Made by a program: the position numbers and the translations under genes
DNA from: Mastigamoeba balamuthi
Taxonomy: Eukaryota; Evosea; Mastigamoebida; Mastigamoebidae
Assembly (NCBI GenBank): GCA_902651635.1
Contig: CACRSC010000002.1
Span: 408,377-472,376 of the forward strand
Length of the DNA: 64,000 bases
Reading direction: 5' to 3'
Part shown: piece after piece, positions 1 to 9,775 of the stretch
Numbering within the stretch: the first letter of the stretch is position 1
Layout of the letters: every line of letters begins with the position of its first letter
Notes under the pieces: model-generated
The model's database searches: none
Told to the model about the DNA's origin: nothing
The model's input: only the letters and a program-made list of their open reading frames with translations

Positions 1-1709
1 GCATGGCCAGCGCCTCGGACGACTTCAGCGTCGTCGTGTGGGACGCGGGCAGCGGCGCGTGGGCGGCCGTGCAGACGCTGCGGGGCCACACGGCGCAGGT
101 GCGCTGCGTGGCCTACGCGCCCAGCGGGAAGCTGCTGGCCAGCGCGGCGCGGGACGGGACGGTGCGCGTGTGGCACGCGGGCAGCGGGCGGCTGCTGCAC
201 ACGATGAGCGGGCACCTGGACTGGATCAACGCGTGCGCGTGGAGCCCCGACTCGAAGAAGCTGGCGACGGCCTCGTTCGACTTCAACGCGAAGCTCTGGT
301 CGATGCGCAAGGGCTGCGAGGTGCGCGCGCTGAGCGGCCACAGCGCCAGCGTCGAGGCCGTGCGCTTCAGCCCCGACGGCGCGACGCTGGCGACGGCGAG
401 CTGCGACGGCACGCTGAAGATCTGGGACGCGCGCCGCGGCAGCGAGCGGGCGACGCTGCGCGGGCACAGCGGCCGCGTGGCCTCTGTGGTCTACGCGCGC
501 AGCGGCGCGTGGGTCGCCAGCGCCGGCGAGGACGGCACGCTGCGCCGCTGGGCGCTGACCGCCTCGAACGAGGCCGCGCGCCTCGCGGGCCACTCGGGGC
601 TCCCCGCCCGCGCCTGCGCGTTCAGCCCCGACGGCGAGACGCTCGCGACGGCCGGCGACGACTGCGCCGTGCGGCTCTGGTCCTGGCGCGAGGCCTCGGG
701 CGCCGGCGCCCAGCGCTCGCGCCACCACGCGGCCTGCGTGACCTCTGCGGCCTTCAGCGCCGGCGGCGAGACGCTGGCGACGGCCGGCGCCGACGGGGCC
801 CTGAAGCTCTGGGACACGGCCTCTGCGGGCGCCCGCGTGCGCACGGTGCCCGGGGCCCACGGCGGCGCGGCGCTGCGCTGCGTGGCCTTCGCGCCCGACG
901 AGCAGCCCGCGCGCGTGGCCACCGCGGGCGACGACGGCTCGCTGCGCCTCTGGGACGTGCCGCTCTCGGCCTCGGCGCCGGTCGAGTCGCCCGCGTGGCT
1001 CGTGCAGAGCGCACACGCGGGGCGGGCGGTCCGCGCCGTGTCGCTGGCGCGCGGCGGACGCCTCGCGGCGACGGGCGGGTGGGACGGCCACGTGCGCCTG
1101 TGGGCCGTCGGCGGCGGCGCGGCAGAGGCGCCCTCTGCGTGCGTGTGGGACGCGGCGCCCGAGGGCGGCGACTGGGTCGACTGCGTGGCCTTCTCGCCCT
1201 CGGGCCGCACGCTGGCCAGCGCGGGCCGCGACGACGTCGTCCGCCTGTGGGACGTCGCCGCGGGGGCGCAGGGCCGCCCGCAGGCGCAGCAGCAGCAGCG
1301 GGCGGCGCGCGAGCTGTGCGGCCACGCCAACTGGGTGACGTCGGTCTCGTGGGCGCTGGCGCCGCACGGGGCCCGCGAGGTCCTCGCGACGTCGTCGTGG
1401 GACGGCACCGTCGCCGTCTGGGACCCCAGCGACGCCTCGGCGACGGCGCCGGCGCTCCGGCTCGGGGCCGCCGGCGGGAAGCCCGTGGCGGCTGCGCAGG
1501 TGGCGCCCAACGGGAGGCACGTCGTCAGCGCCTGCGCCGACGGCACGCTGCGCCTCTGGGACACGCGCAGGCCCGACGCCCCAATGCTCGAGTTTGTCGC
1601 CGCGGCGCCCGCGAGCGCCGTCGCCGTCAGCGCCCGGGCGCAGCTGATCGCAGCGGGAGACGCCCTGGGCACCGCGTACCTCCTCAAGTACCTGCGCCGC
1701 TCGGCCTGA
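1..1709 (+). CDS. WD40-repeat protein, 5' end outside the window
   Basis: The open frame reads from the window edge to a stop at 1707-1709, about 568 residues. It holds about 13 WD40 repeats, each with the usual GH near its start, an SPDG-type turn and a closing DG-x-(V/L)-x-(L/V)-W strand. That is enough for two seven-bladed propellers. The frame opens in the second half of a repeat (ASASDDFSVVVWD), so the ATG at position 3 is very likely internal and the gene starts upstream. No enzymatic domain is visible here; long WD40 tails like this often follow NACHT/NB-ARC or kinase domains, but that part would lie outside. The likely role is protein-protein scaffolding. The repeats are extremely GC-rich at third codon positions, like the neighbouring genes. 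Confidence 0.9.
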   Translation, partial: MASASDDFSVVVWDAGSGAWAAVQTLRGHTAQVRCVAYAPSGKLLASAARDGTVRVWHAGSGRLLHTMSGHLDWINACAWSPDSKKLATASFDFNAKLWSMRKGCEVRALSGHSASVEAVRFSPDGATLATASCDGTLKIWDARRGSERATLRGHSGRVASVVYARSGAWVASAGEDGTLRRWALTASNEAARLAGHSGLPARACAFSPDGETLATAGDDCAVRLWSWREASGAGAQRSRHHAACVTSAAFSAGGETLATAGADGALKLWDTASAGARVRTVPGAHGGAALRCVAFAPDEQPARVATAGDDGSLRLWDVPLSASAPVESPAWLVQSAHAGRAVRAVSLARGGRLAATGGWDGHVRLWAVGGGAAEAPSACVWDAAPEGGDWVDCVAFSPSGRTLASAGRDDVVRLWDVAAGAQGRPQAQQQQRAARELCGHANWVTSVSWALAPHGAREVLATSSWDGTVAVWDPSDASATAPALRLGAAGGKPVAAAQVAPNGRHVVSACADGTLRLWDTRRPDAPMLEFVAAAPASAVAVSARAQLIAAGDALGTAYLLKYLRRSA

Positions 1710-3081
1710 GCTGCTCCTCTGCTGCCCCCCTCTGGCTGTGCAAGTGTAACAAGGGCTAGTCTCGCCTGCTCGCTGCGTGTGTTCGTCTCTGTTCTGGGGT
1801 GTGTGGCGCTTCTGCCCGCGTTGCCTGACAGCGCTGGGCTGTTTCCCACAGCCAGAGAGAGCTGTTCTGCCAGCCAGCCAGCAGCACCCCCGGATGCGCT
1901 GTGCCCGGGTCCATGTATTCCTCCAGCAACGTAGTGTTTGGGAACATGCTATCTGTCTGGTCTGCAACACAGGGGTGCTGAATGTCAACTGAACAGTCAT
2001 CTTTGGCAGGTGACGGTCATGCAATAATTGGGTCAGTGCCTTGTTGTTCTGGGTTCATTACAGCTGCCTTGATCTGTATCATTCCGCGAGACATTGAGGC
2101 CGTGCGCCTCCACCTGAACTGGGCGGCTGTGCACGTCCCGCAGTGCCAGCGCCCTCGATGCTGCTGTGCGACGACGTCGTGGCACACAACCGAGCCACAA
2201 AGCGTCGTATCTATCGGCTGGTATCATTTGATTCTGAACATGGCCGCACCGCCCTCTGTCCCAGCTGTCCATCTGATCCCCGTGTGTTCCAGTGGTTCCG
2301 GTGTAGTGGGGGTTCACCCCACAACCTCTGGCCGCGTTTCTGGGAGATCGTGTCCCATAATTGTGTTGTTTCCCTTGCGTCGCCCCACAAGCAATAGCGC
2401 AACCACCAGCTTATGCAGTTGGGCTCGGACTCGGCCCACGCCCCTGGGGCCGTTGGGGTGCACCCGCCCCGGCGACGGACTCCTTCCCACCTGTTCCTCA
2501 CTCCCACGGGGTGCCGTGCGGCTCTCTTTTTCTTTTCACCTCGCCGCGTCAGCGTCGACGCCGAGCCCCTCACGAGAAGCACGCGACGAGGAAGAAGACG
2601 GCGTCTTGTTGGTGAGGTCCTTGATCATCGCGGGGTTGAGGCAAGTGGTTGCAGTGAGAGTGGGCGCACCGTAAGTGGGGTGCTAACTTCTTGTTTGTAT
2701 GTGGGGTCGAGGCCTACGCCAGCGCCGATTCGTGTACCGCACCCCCACCCCGCACCCGCGCCATGTACCAAGTCTTCTCTTGATTCCTCGAGATGTTCAA
2801 ACCCATGCGGGGCTCGCAGCCCTCATGCTTTGCGGATTGCATGGGCGGGTGAGCTCAGCCCCGCACGAGTATAGTCTGGAGAGCCGCCCTGGGCCTGCTC
2901 CGAGAGTGTCCTATGCACCGCCTTACTCCTCGTTGATTGCTGATTAAAACGCAACGGGGAAAAGCGGCTTTCACGGCAGAAATGGAACAGAGGTTTCTGA
3001 AACGGGCGAAAACTGACCCTTTTTCGTTCAGCAGGGGCAAAGCAGAGCCGAACAGCAATTCCGTCTTCCACGCCGCGAGCG
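1710..3081. other. Intergenic stretch, no confident gene
   Basis: About 1.4 kb between the WD40 gene and the cyclase. Its GC content is lower than the genes, and the open frames on both strands are short with no family signature. A short minus-strand frame near 2560-2640 with a possible donor was considered, but no matching next exon was found. It presumably holds the end of the WD40 transcript and the cyclase promoter. Confidence 0.4.
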
Positions 3082-4649
3082 ATGCAGCACAGCGACCGAA
3101 AGAGCCCCGCCGCGAGCGGACCCGGGGGAGTGCGCCTGCGAGTCGCAGTGCCCAGCGCCTGCGCGGCTGCTGTGGCCCTCGTGGTGCTCATCTCCGTGGC
3201 GCCCATGAGCGCCCTCTGGTTCCTCTCGCTGCGCACGCTCGGCGAGACCACCACGGCGACGGTCCAGAGCCAGAGCGCGGCGTACAGGGCGTGCATCGTG
3301 GCCCGCGCGAGGTCCGACCTGCTCAGCAGGATGGCGGCGCCCTTCCAGCTGCTGCGCTTCATGTCAGACGTCTTCGACTTTGCCCTCTTCGCCGGCACCG
3401 CTGCCCGCGCCGCCCCCGAGCTCCACAGGGTCCTCTACCCCCTGTTCCAGGCCAACTCAGACACCACCACGCTGGCACGCCCTCTGCACCCCGGAGTCGT
3501 TGCGTTCATTTTTCATTTGACTTCGTTTTTTCGCCGCGACAAATTACGATAAACGCGCTTGAGCGGAATTGAACTCCAATCTCTGCTTCTCACGACAGGG
3601 TGTCTCTGCGATGCTGGCCGGGGGCACAGCAGGCAATGGGGTGGGTCAACGGCGCTGGCAAGCACCACTACAGCGAGCGGTGGGGCCACTTCACGATGTA
3701 CGACTGCCCCAACGCCACGCCGGCGGCCAAGTGTCCCCTGCAGACCTTCGCCTACAGCAGCGCGCACCCCGGCGACCCATCTCGAGCGGAGCTCAGCAGC
3801 ACGGCCCCCTGGACGTACACGACGACCAACTGGTACAGCACGGGCCTCTCGACGCAGGTCAACTTCTCCGAGCCCGTCTGGGCCATCCAGATGAGCGTCG
3901 ACGGCCTCAGCATGAACGTCGCCGTCCGCGCAGCCCCCGAGGGCGACGCGCGGCTGGCGGCGGCCAACGCGACGATCGTGCAGGCGATGCTCATCTTCAA
4001 CTCGACGTTCTTCACCGACGTGCTGGCGCAGACCAAGCTGACCGAGCACGCGTGGGCCGTCCTCGTCTCCTCGCGGATGCACATCGTCAGCGCCACGCCG
4101 GGCGTCGTCGTCAAGGACGCCGCGGGCACGACGGTCTACGCGCTGGCGTCGCCCAACGCGAGCGTCGCCGCGGCCGTGCGGCGGTGGGCGCAGCTCTGCG
4201 GGCGCGTGGGCGACGTGGCGACGACCGAGGGGCTGCGGGACGCGAGCTTCGACCTCGGCGACGCCGACGAGCACCTCGTCGAGGTCTCCAACGTCACGCG
4301 GGGGCTCGTGACACTCTGGGTCGTCCTGGGCGTCCCGCGCCGCGACTTCCTCGGCGACGTCGACCGCAAGAACGCCGACGCCCAGGCGCGGACGCGGGCG
4401 ACGGTGGCCGCCGTGGTGGGCTGCGAGGCGGCCTTCCTGCTCGCCTGCGTGGCCGCCAGCACCGCCGCGGGCTGCGCATTCGTGCGGCCGCTCACGAAGA
4501 TCGTCAAGCGCATGCAGCGCGTGTCCCGCATGTCGCTGCTCGACCTCGGCGACCTCGGCGTGTCCAGCTGCTTCCAGGAGCTGCGCATGCTCGAGGCCGA
4601 GACCAACACGATGAGCGGCGCCATCGGCTCCTTGTGAGGGCCCCCGCCG

Positions 4650-4680
<31 letters not shown>

Positions 4681-5643
4681 GCAATTGATCGATTGAGTAC
4701 GGGGGCCCTGGGCAGCGGCAAGTATGTGCCGACTACGGTGGTGGCGTACCTGCTGCGCAACAGGATCGAGGCCGTGGTGGGCATGCGGAAGATGACGGCC
4801 ACGGTGCTCTTCCTCGACATCGCCAACTTCACGCGGACCATGGAAGAGCAGGGCATCGCCGTCGTCCTCCCCGTCCTCGAGCGGATGTTCGAAGGTGCCC
4901 CCCTCCACCCTGAGACCCACGTGCACGCGGGTAACCAGCACCGCGCAGAGTTCTCCAACATCATCACGAGGAACAGGGGCGTTATCGACAAGTACATCGG
5001 CGACGCCATCATGGCCCTCTGGGGCTGCCCCGAGGCTGTGCCCCAGCCCGAGAGGCTCGCCTGCACCGCCGTCGTCGAGATGAGGGAGGCCCTGGCCGCC
5101 ATGAACGAGACCTTTGCCAGCGTGTACGGCGTGCAGATGGCCATCCGGATCGGCCTGCACTCGGGGGAGCTCTACGCGGGCAACGTGGGCTGCTCCACGC
5201 GCCTCAACTACACCGTCCTCGGTAGGGGGCCCTGCCCACCACCCGAATGCGCTCACGCGGTCTGCCCTGGCCCAGGCAACAGCGTGAACCTGGCGTCGCG
5301 CCTGGAGCCCCTGAACAAGGAGTTCGGGACGCTGTGCCTCGCGACAGACGCCGTCCGCGGGCACAACGAGGACGCGATGGCGTTCAGGTGCCTGGGCCCC
5401 GTGGCTGTCAAGGGCTTTGCGCAGTGCATCCGGGTGCACGAGTTCGTCGGGGAGCAGCGGGCCCTGCAGGACAGGGAGCGGGAGAGGCTGCAGGCGTACC
5501 TCGCAGTCGACAGGGCGCTAGTGCAGGAGTGCGTGCCCAAGGAGGCCGTCGCGCTGCTCAGGCAGTACGTGCAGACGCACTGCGGCGACACCACCGCGCG
5601 CTGCGTGCTCTGCAACGTGGAGCTGGACAACAGGGCGCTGTGA
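3082..5643 (+). CDS. Membrane-bound class III adenylate cyclase with extracellular sensor domain
   Basis: Five exons: 3082-3474, 3633-4633, 4698-4894, 4949-5221 and 5276-5643, giving 743 residues. A first membrane helix lies near residues 20-42. A long extracellular region rich in N-glycosylation sites follows, then a second helix and a HAMP-like linker (VRPLTKIVKRMQRVSRMSLL). The C-terminal catalytic domain shows the two metal-binding aspartates (TVLFLDIANFTR and DKYIGDAIMALWG) and the YTVLGNSVNLASRLE strand. Lys in DKYIGD and Thr in YTVLG match the base-selecting pair of many ATP-using bacterial-type cyclases, so cAMP is the likely product. Layout resembles the receptor cyclases of protists. 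Intron 1 begins with GC, and intron 2 carries a CT microsatellite. The usual Asp after the glycine of YTVLG is Asn here, a mild deviation. Confidence 0.85.
4650..4678 (+). repeat. (CT)n microsatellite inside cyclase intron 2
   Basis: About 14 CT units form the pyrimidine-rich body of the intron at 4634-4697, upstream of its acceptor. Confidence 0.9.
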
Positions 5644-6044
5644 TGGCCCGGGAGATGGATGGATTGGCAGTGCCAGTAGAGTACTTGTGAAGGCTTCACA
5701 ACTCACCAGAGTCTCGTTGGGCAGAACAAGAAAGAGTTTATCGCGGGCATCAGAGTAGGACGACGACGCAACAGGCCAGGGCGGCCACAGAGCAGCCTGC
5801 AGATGAACACCCACACCTGGTGTAAAACCGCATAGCCCTTACGGGCAGCTGCACACAGGGGTCGCCGCACATAAATCTTCTGTATTATTCGGTGTCCTCT
5901 TGCTGAGATCATGGAACAAGCACGAGGGCCAGCAGATGCCCGCATCACCGCACTTGTGGAACAACCCCCTCCGAAAATCGCACCAGCCGCCACTCATCAC
6001 ACAGCACAGAGCACAGAGCACAGCAGAGCAACCCAGGGCGGCAG
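5644..6044. other. Intergenic stretch, nothing recognised
   Basis: About 400 bases of lower GC between the cyclase stop and the flavoprotein start. Both flanking genes read rightward, so it should hold a poly(A) site and a promoter. I see no conserved element. Confidence 0.4.
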
Positions 6045-6796
6045 ATGAAGGTGCTCGCGCTCAACGGCAGCCCCAGGCGCGGCTGCAACACGGCGCAGCT
6101 GCTGCAGCGGGCCCTCGAGGGCGCGGCCTCTGCGGTGGCGGCAGGGGAGGCGCAGACGGAGGTCGTGCAGCTGCGGGGCGTGGCGTTCAGGGGCTGCGCG
6201 TCGTGCTTCGAGTGCAGGCGCCTCGGCGGGGCCTCGTACGGCGCCTGCGCCATGCGCGACGGCCTCACCGACGTCCTCCGCAAGGTCGACGACGCCGACG
6301 TCCTCCTCGTCGGCAGCCCCGTCTACCTCGGCTCCGTCTCCGCCGACTTCAAGTGATTTTCATTTTTCAATTCAATTTGCAATTTCCCCGCAGAATCAAT
6401 TGATCTGCGCTGATTTCGATTGGCAGGGCGATGATGGAGCGCGTGGTGTTCAGGTACCTGGTGTACGACGCGGAGAGGACGTCGCTGGCGCCTGCGGAGA
6501 AGCCGGTGGGGGTGGTGCTGACGATGGGAGTGCCCCCGGAGCGCTACGAGGCCTGTGGCTACGAGCACATGGCGCAGAACGTCGCGGGGTTCTTCCAGCG
6601 CGTCTACGGCCCCGCGGTGCAGACGGTGATGGCCCTCGACACGTACCAGTTCAGCGACTACGGCCGCTACCACGCCCCCGCCTTCAGCCCCGAGCACAAG
6701 GCCGCTGTCCGCGAGGAGCAGTTCCCCAAGGACCTCCAGGCCGCCTTCGACATGGGCGCCAGGCTCGCGCAGGTCGCCCTCGCCCAGCACCACTGA
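6045..6796 (+). CDS. Iron-sulfur flavoprotein (NADPH-dependent FMN reductase fold)
   Basis: Two exons, 6045-6352 and 6427-6796, give 225 residues. The N-terminus MKVLALNGSPRRGCNTAQLL is the flavodoxin-like FMN phosphate-binding loop. The motif GCASCFEC, followed ten residues later by another Cys (YGAC), matches the compact Cys cluster that binds the 4Fe-4S centre in iron-sulfur flavoproteins. LLVGSPVYLGSVSADFK is the second FMN-contacting segment. The intron splits the Lys codon and the frame continues as AMMERVVFRYLV, as expected for the family. Such proteins move electrons from reduced ferredoxin and are typical of anaerobes; Entamoeba and trichomonads have them. No targeting peptide is visible, so it is probably cytosolic. 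Its 3' end faces that of the ADP-ribosyltransferase gene. Confidence 0.85.
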
Positions 6797-6968
6797 GGCC
6801 CTCCCCCGTCTGGACACGCCTGGATCGAAACCCTCGCTCCTGGCCCGGTATTGCAATAGCAGAAGATGGCTGGCTCTCTTGGAGGGTTGAGAAGGACAGA
6901 GAGGGAGTTGTGTGGGAGGGCAGGGCGGGGCTATTCAAACAGCCCCGTGCAAGAGGGCTGCTGTTCAC

Positions 6969-7610
6969 TCAAGCAGCGACGAAGTTGAGGCACGGCACAC
7001 CGCCGATGTTCTGGACCTCACTGTCCTCGAGCACGACCTTCTGCTTGGGGGAGATCAGGTACTCGTCCTCGTCGGGGAAGGCGCTCCACCTTGCGATGCC
7101 CTTGCACGGGACTTCCAGGAACCTCAGCACCACGCCGCCCCCTCCGACGAAATCCCTGGCCACGTCGAGCCTCCGCGACGTCGCCGCGAAGCTCCCCATC
7201 GAGAAGCTCCTGTCGGGGACCTTGTGCAGCACGGCCTCGGGGCTGAGCCCCCTCAGCCCCCTGTACGTCGTGTACGTCGTCGCGATGGGCTCCGTCTCGC
7301 AGAGCGCCTGCAGGGCAGCGCAGACATCATCGAGCCCCCTGTGCATGAGCGCGGCCTGCGGGTCCCCGCCGAGCATGGCCTTGGTGAGCTTGCCGCAGAC
7401 CTCGTCGCGGGACCAGAGCCAGGCGGCCAGATGCAGGGGGTGCTCTCCCACGCTGCGGGGGACCGAGGTGCCGACGAAGCGGGAGCCCTGCTCCCAGACG
7501 GCGTCCCAGCTCGGCTCCACGCGGTCGAGGCAGGCCGGCAGCGACCTCGAGGGGCAGGTCGTCGTGAGGAACTCGGTGTAGTGCGTGCTGCGAGAGGAGC
7601 GTGACGCCAT
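6969..7610 (-). CDS. Small R-S-E type mono-ADP-ribosyltransferase
   Basis: A single uninterrupted frame of 213 residues. The C-terminal half carries the signature of arginine-type ADP-ribosyltransferases in order: Arg117 in TYRGL, the Ser motif GSFAATS at 139-145, and the acidic loop DEDEYLISPKQ near 180-190 containing an E-x-E pair. These correspond to NAD binding and catalysis in the family. The first 100 residues are less recognisable, perhaps a helical lobe. There is no signal peptide or membrane segment, so it is predicted to act inside the cell; its target is unknown. It looks complete. Its 3' end lies 172 bases from that of the flavoprotein. Confidence 0.7.
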   Translation of the reverse strand: MASRSSRSTHYTEFLTTTCPSRSLPACLDRVEPSWDAVWEQGSRFVGTSVPRSVGEHPLHLAAWLWSRDEVCGKLTKAMLGGDPQAALMHRGLDDVCAALQALCETEPIATTYTTYRGLRGLSPEAVLHKVPDRSFSMGSFAATSRRLDVARDFVGGGGVVLRFLEVPCKGIARWSAFPDEDEYLISPKQKVVLEDSEVQNIGGVPCLNFVAA

Positions 7611-7768
7611 ATTGGCCTGTTCCGTGTTGTCTGCTCAGGGGTGCTTGTGTTGTGTGCAGAAGCGGAACAGATACCCAGCAGAAAACAACTGCTGTGATTC
7701 CGCGAACCCCGGCATATCCGCCCTCCGTTCCAGCCATGTCCTCGCGTGGTGCGATCCGCCCACCCACT

Positions 7769-7811
<43 letters not shown>

Positions 7812-8346
7812 TAGTANGCAGGTGCATCGGACAGGCTGTCCGCCCGGAGAGCAGGAAGATTCTACAGAGGCCAATGGCCACCGAGGGTTCCGGAGCTGGG
7901 GCCTGGGGCCCAGCCCACCAAGAGGGCCGGAGACGCAACCCCCCAGGCCACGCGTGCCTGCCAGCGCAGCCGTGGCCCCGCCGACTGCCCGCTGATGGCA
8001 GCAGCAACGAGGCCGGAGGCTGGCAGCGCCCCGGCACAGGCGCACAAGGCCCAGCAGGGCCAGGCCATGCGCCGCTGCGACCAGTGCGCGGCCACTGGGG
8101 CGAGCGACTGAGGCAGGGCAGCGCCCCCTGAGACGCTGGCTGGCCCACGGTGCCCCTCCTGTGCTGTGAGCGCCTGAGACTGTGGGGGCCCAGCCAACAA
8201 CCGAGGGTCAGGCAAGCCAAGACGCCCGTCCCACCTGCGCACACGCCTCAGGAATCCCTCGTTGACTCAGAGAAGATGCGCGTATCTTGGGGTGAGATTC
8301 ACGGGGGATCTTTGTGTCTTTTGAGAGCCGGTCTCTGCGTGGCGCC
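7611..8346. other. Divergent intergenic region with (GA)n microsatellite
   Basis: This lies between the divergently transcribed ADP-ribosyltransferase and EMC6 genes, so it should hold both promoters. It includes a GA microsatellite and one undetermined base (N at 7817). Open frames crossing it are built on the repeat and on low-complexity GC-rich sequence, and no coding region was supported. Confidence 0.4.
7772..7808 (+). repeat. (GA)n microsatellite
   Basis: About 18 GA units, followed within ten bases by an undetermined base, suggesting uncertain assembly length. Confidence 0.9.
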
Positions 8347-9042
8347 ATGGCCCTGCCCGACGAGTTTGTCCTCAACGCCGACAACGTCGCCTACAACAAC
8401 AACCAGCTCTACTCGGCGTGCGCCCTCCCCCGTCCCCTCTCTGTCCTCTCTGTCCTCTCTGTCCCCTCTGTCTCCTCTGCTCCTCTGCTGCTGTCGCGTC
8501 ACTTCAGCACCCCCGGGCCTCACCGCCGCCCCTGTGGGCCCCCCTGCGCAGCAAGATGGCGTCGGCCATCGTGGCGGGGTGCGCCGCGGGCATCCTGGGC
8601 CTGACGTCCCTGGGCGGCTTCGCCTTCTTCGCCGCCGTCTCGCTGCTCACCAGCGCCGCCCTCGTCGCACGCGCCGGCAGCGGCTGGCGCCCCTACTTCA
8701 GCTCCCGCGGGCCCCTCGTCTCCGCAGGCCTCTTCCAGGCCCTCCTCGTGCGCCCCCGCCCTCCCCGCCCTGCGCGCGCCGCTCATCGCGAAATGCATCG
8801 GGAAATTCGGGGGAATATCTCTCCCCCTGAATCTCTCCCTCCATACGTCGCATCAACTGCTCGCTGACCGCGGCACTGCTCGCCCCTGCGCCGCCCGACG
8901 ACGACGTGCGCCGCAGTCGTTCATCCTGTTCTGGGCGTACGTCGCGCCGCCCGCAGAGATCTCCCTCCTTCCTTCTCTGCCGCTGTCTGACGCGCTGTGC
9001 CGTGCATGCAGGCTGTTCTTCAACATCGTCCACATCTACTGA
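8347..9042 (+). CDS. EMC6: ER membrane protein complex subunit 6
   Basis: Four exons (8347-8417, 8552-8747, 8917-8936, 9012-9042) encode 105 residues, close to the 110 of human EMC6. After a short N-terminus ending YNNNQLYS come the family motifs: AGILGLTSLGGFAFF in helix one, then GWRPYFSSRGPL in the loop, and FILFWALFFNIVHIY at the C-terminus, matching the human ending LFWTFLYGMVHVY in length. EMC6 sits in the membrane core of the ER insertase that helps place tail-anchored and multi-pass proteins. The last two exons are only 20 and 31 bases; the donor gtacgt at 8937 was chosen because it restores the conserved C-terminus. It is convergent with the zinc-finger gene. Confidence 0.9.
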
Positions 9043-9180
9043 CGCGGATGAGGGGACGCAGGGCGGAATCCACGCCAAATCCACAACTGGTGGCAGTTCC
9101 CAGATTGTCTTTTCCCGATGCTTTTGGCGATGCGTGGTGTACGGGGGAGGGGGAGTCTGACAGTCTCGGCCGCGTGGCCC

Positions 9181-9669
9181 TCACATGAACGAGGGGCACG
9201 TGCGCGACGTGTGGCCCCTGCCCCCGCAGGCTGCGCAGGCGCCGCCCTGGGCGCCCGAGAGCGGGGCGCCGCACGCGTCGAGCAGCGGGCAGTCGGCCTC
9301 GCGGTGGCCCGTCTGCCAGCACAGCCCGCACGCCTCGCACTGCCCAACCTCGTGGCCCGCGGCCCCGCACCGCGTGCACTGCGCGGCGCTCTGGGAGGCA
9401 GCGGCGGCGCAGGGGCACGAGCGCGCCGTGTGGCCCGCCAGCGAGCAGATGTGGCAGGCGGGCGATGAGTCAACGCAGGCATTGAGGTTTTCCGCCGGCG
9501 TTGACGCGGGCGGTGCCTGCGTTGACGTCAGGGGGCGGCGCGAGTGGTGCCGCGTGGTGCGGAACGAGTGGATGGCCGCGTCGCACGGCGCGCAGAGGGA
9601 GGCGTCGCACGCGGGGCAGGCGAGCTCGGCCTGCTTGGCGCCGCACTCGGAGCACAGGACTGCAGCCAT
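9181..9669 (-). CDS. B-box plus four CCHC zinc-knuckle protein
   Basis: A single frame of 162 residues. The first 45 residues fit a B-box zinc finger (CSEC, CPAC, SLCAPCDAAIH, and a distal HH). After a short Pro/Thr linker come four CCHC knuckles of C-x2-C-x4-H-x4-C type: CHICSLAGHTARSC, CTRCGAAGHEVGQC, CGLCWQTGHREADC and CAACGGRGHTSRTC. Zinc knuckles usually bind single-stranded RNA or DNA, as in CNBP/Gis2, while B-boxes mediate protein contacts. The combination suggests an RNA-binding adaptor. Its start lies only 106 bases from the divergent start of the next gene, so they may share a promoter. No intron is needed to read it. Confidence 0.75.
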   Translation of the reverse strand: MAAVLCSECGAKQAELACPACDASLCAPCDAAIHSFRTTRHHSRRPLTSTQAPPASTPAENLNACVDSSPACHICSLAGHTARSCPCAAAASQSAAQCTRCGAAGHEVGQCEACGLCWQTGHREADCPLLDACGAPLSGAQGGACAACGGRGHTSRTCPSFM

Positions 9670-9775
9670 GCCGCCCGTCAGTCAGTGCCGGAGAAGAATC
9701 TGAACAATCCGATTGTTATCTCTTGATTGATCAGATTGATCATTAGATATTGTTGGAAAACACAGAGCTTCGCAC

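Noticed and set aside
2413-2874. Open frames in the 1.7-3.1 kb interval as a gene
   Set aside because: Frames on both strands are short, lack motifs and could not be joined by plausible splices.
3513-5144. Long minus-strand open frame across the cyclase
   Set aside because: It is antisense to exons with clear cyclase motifs; at this GC content stops are rare on the opposite strand, and the translation is low complexity.
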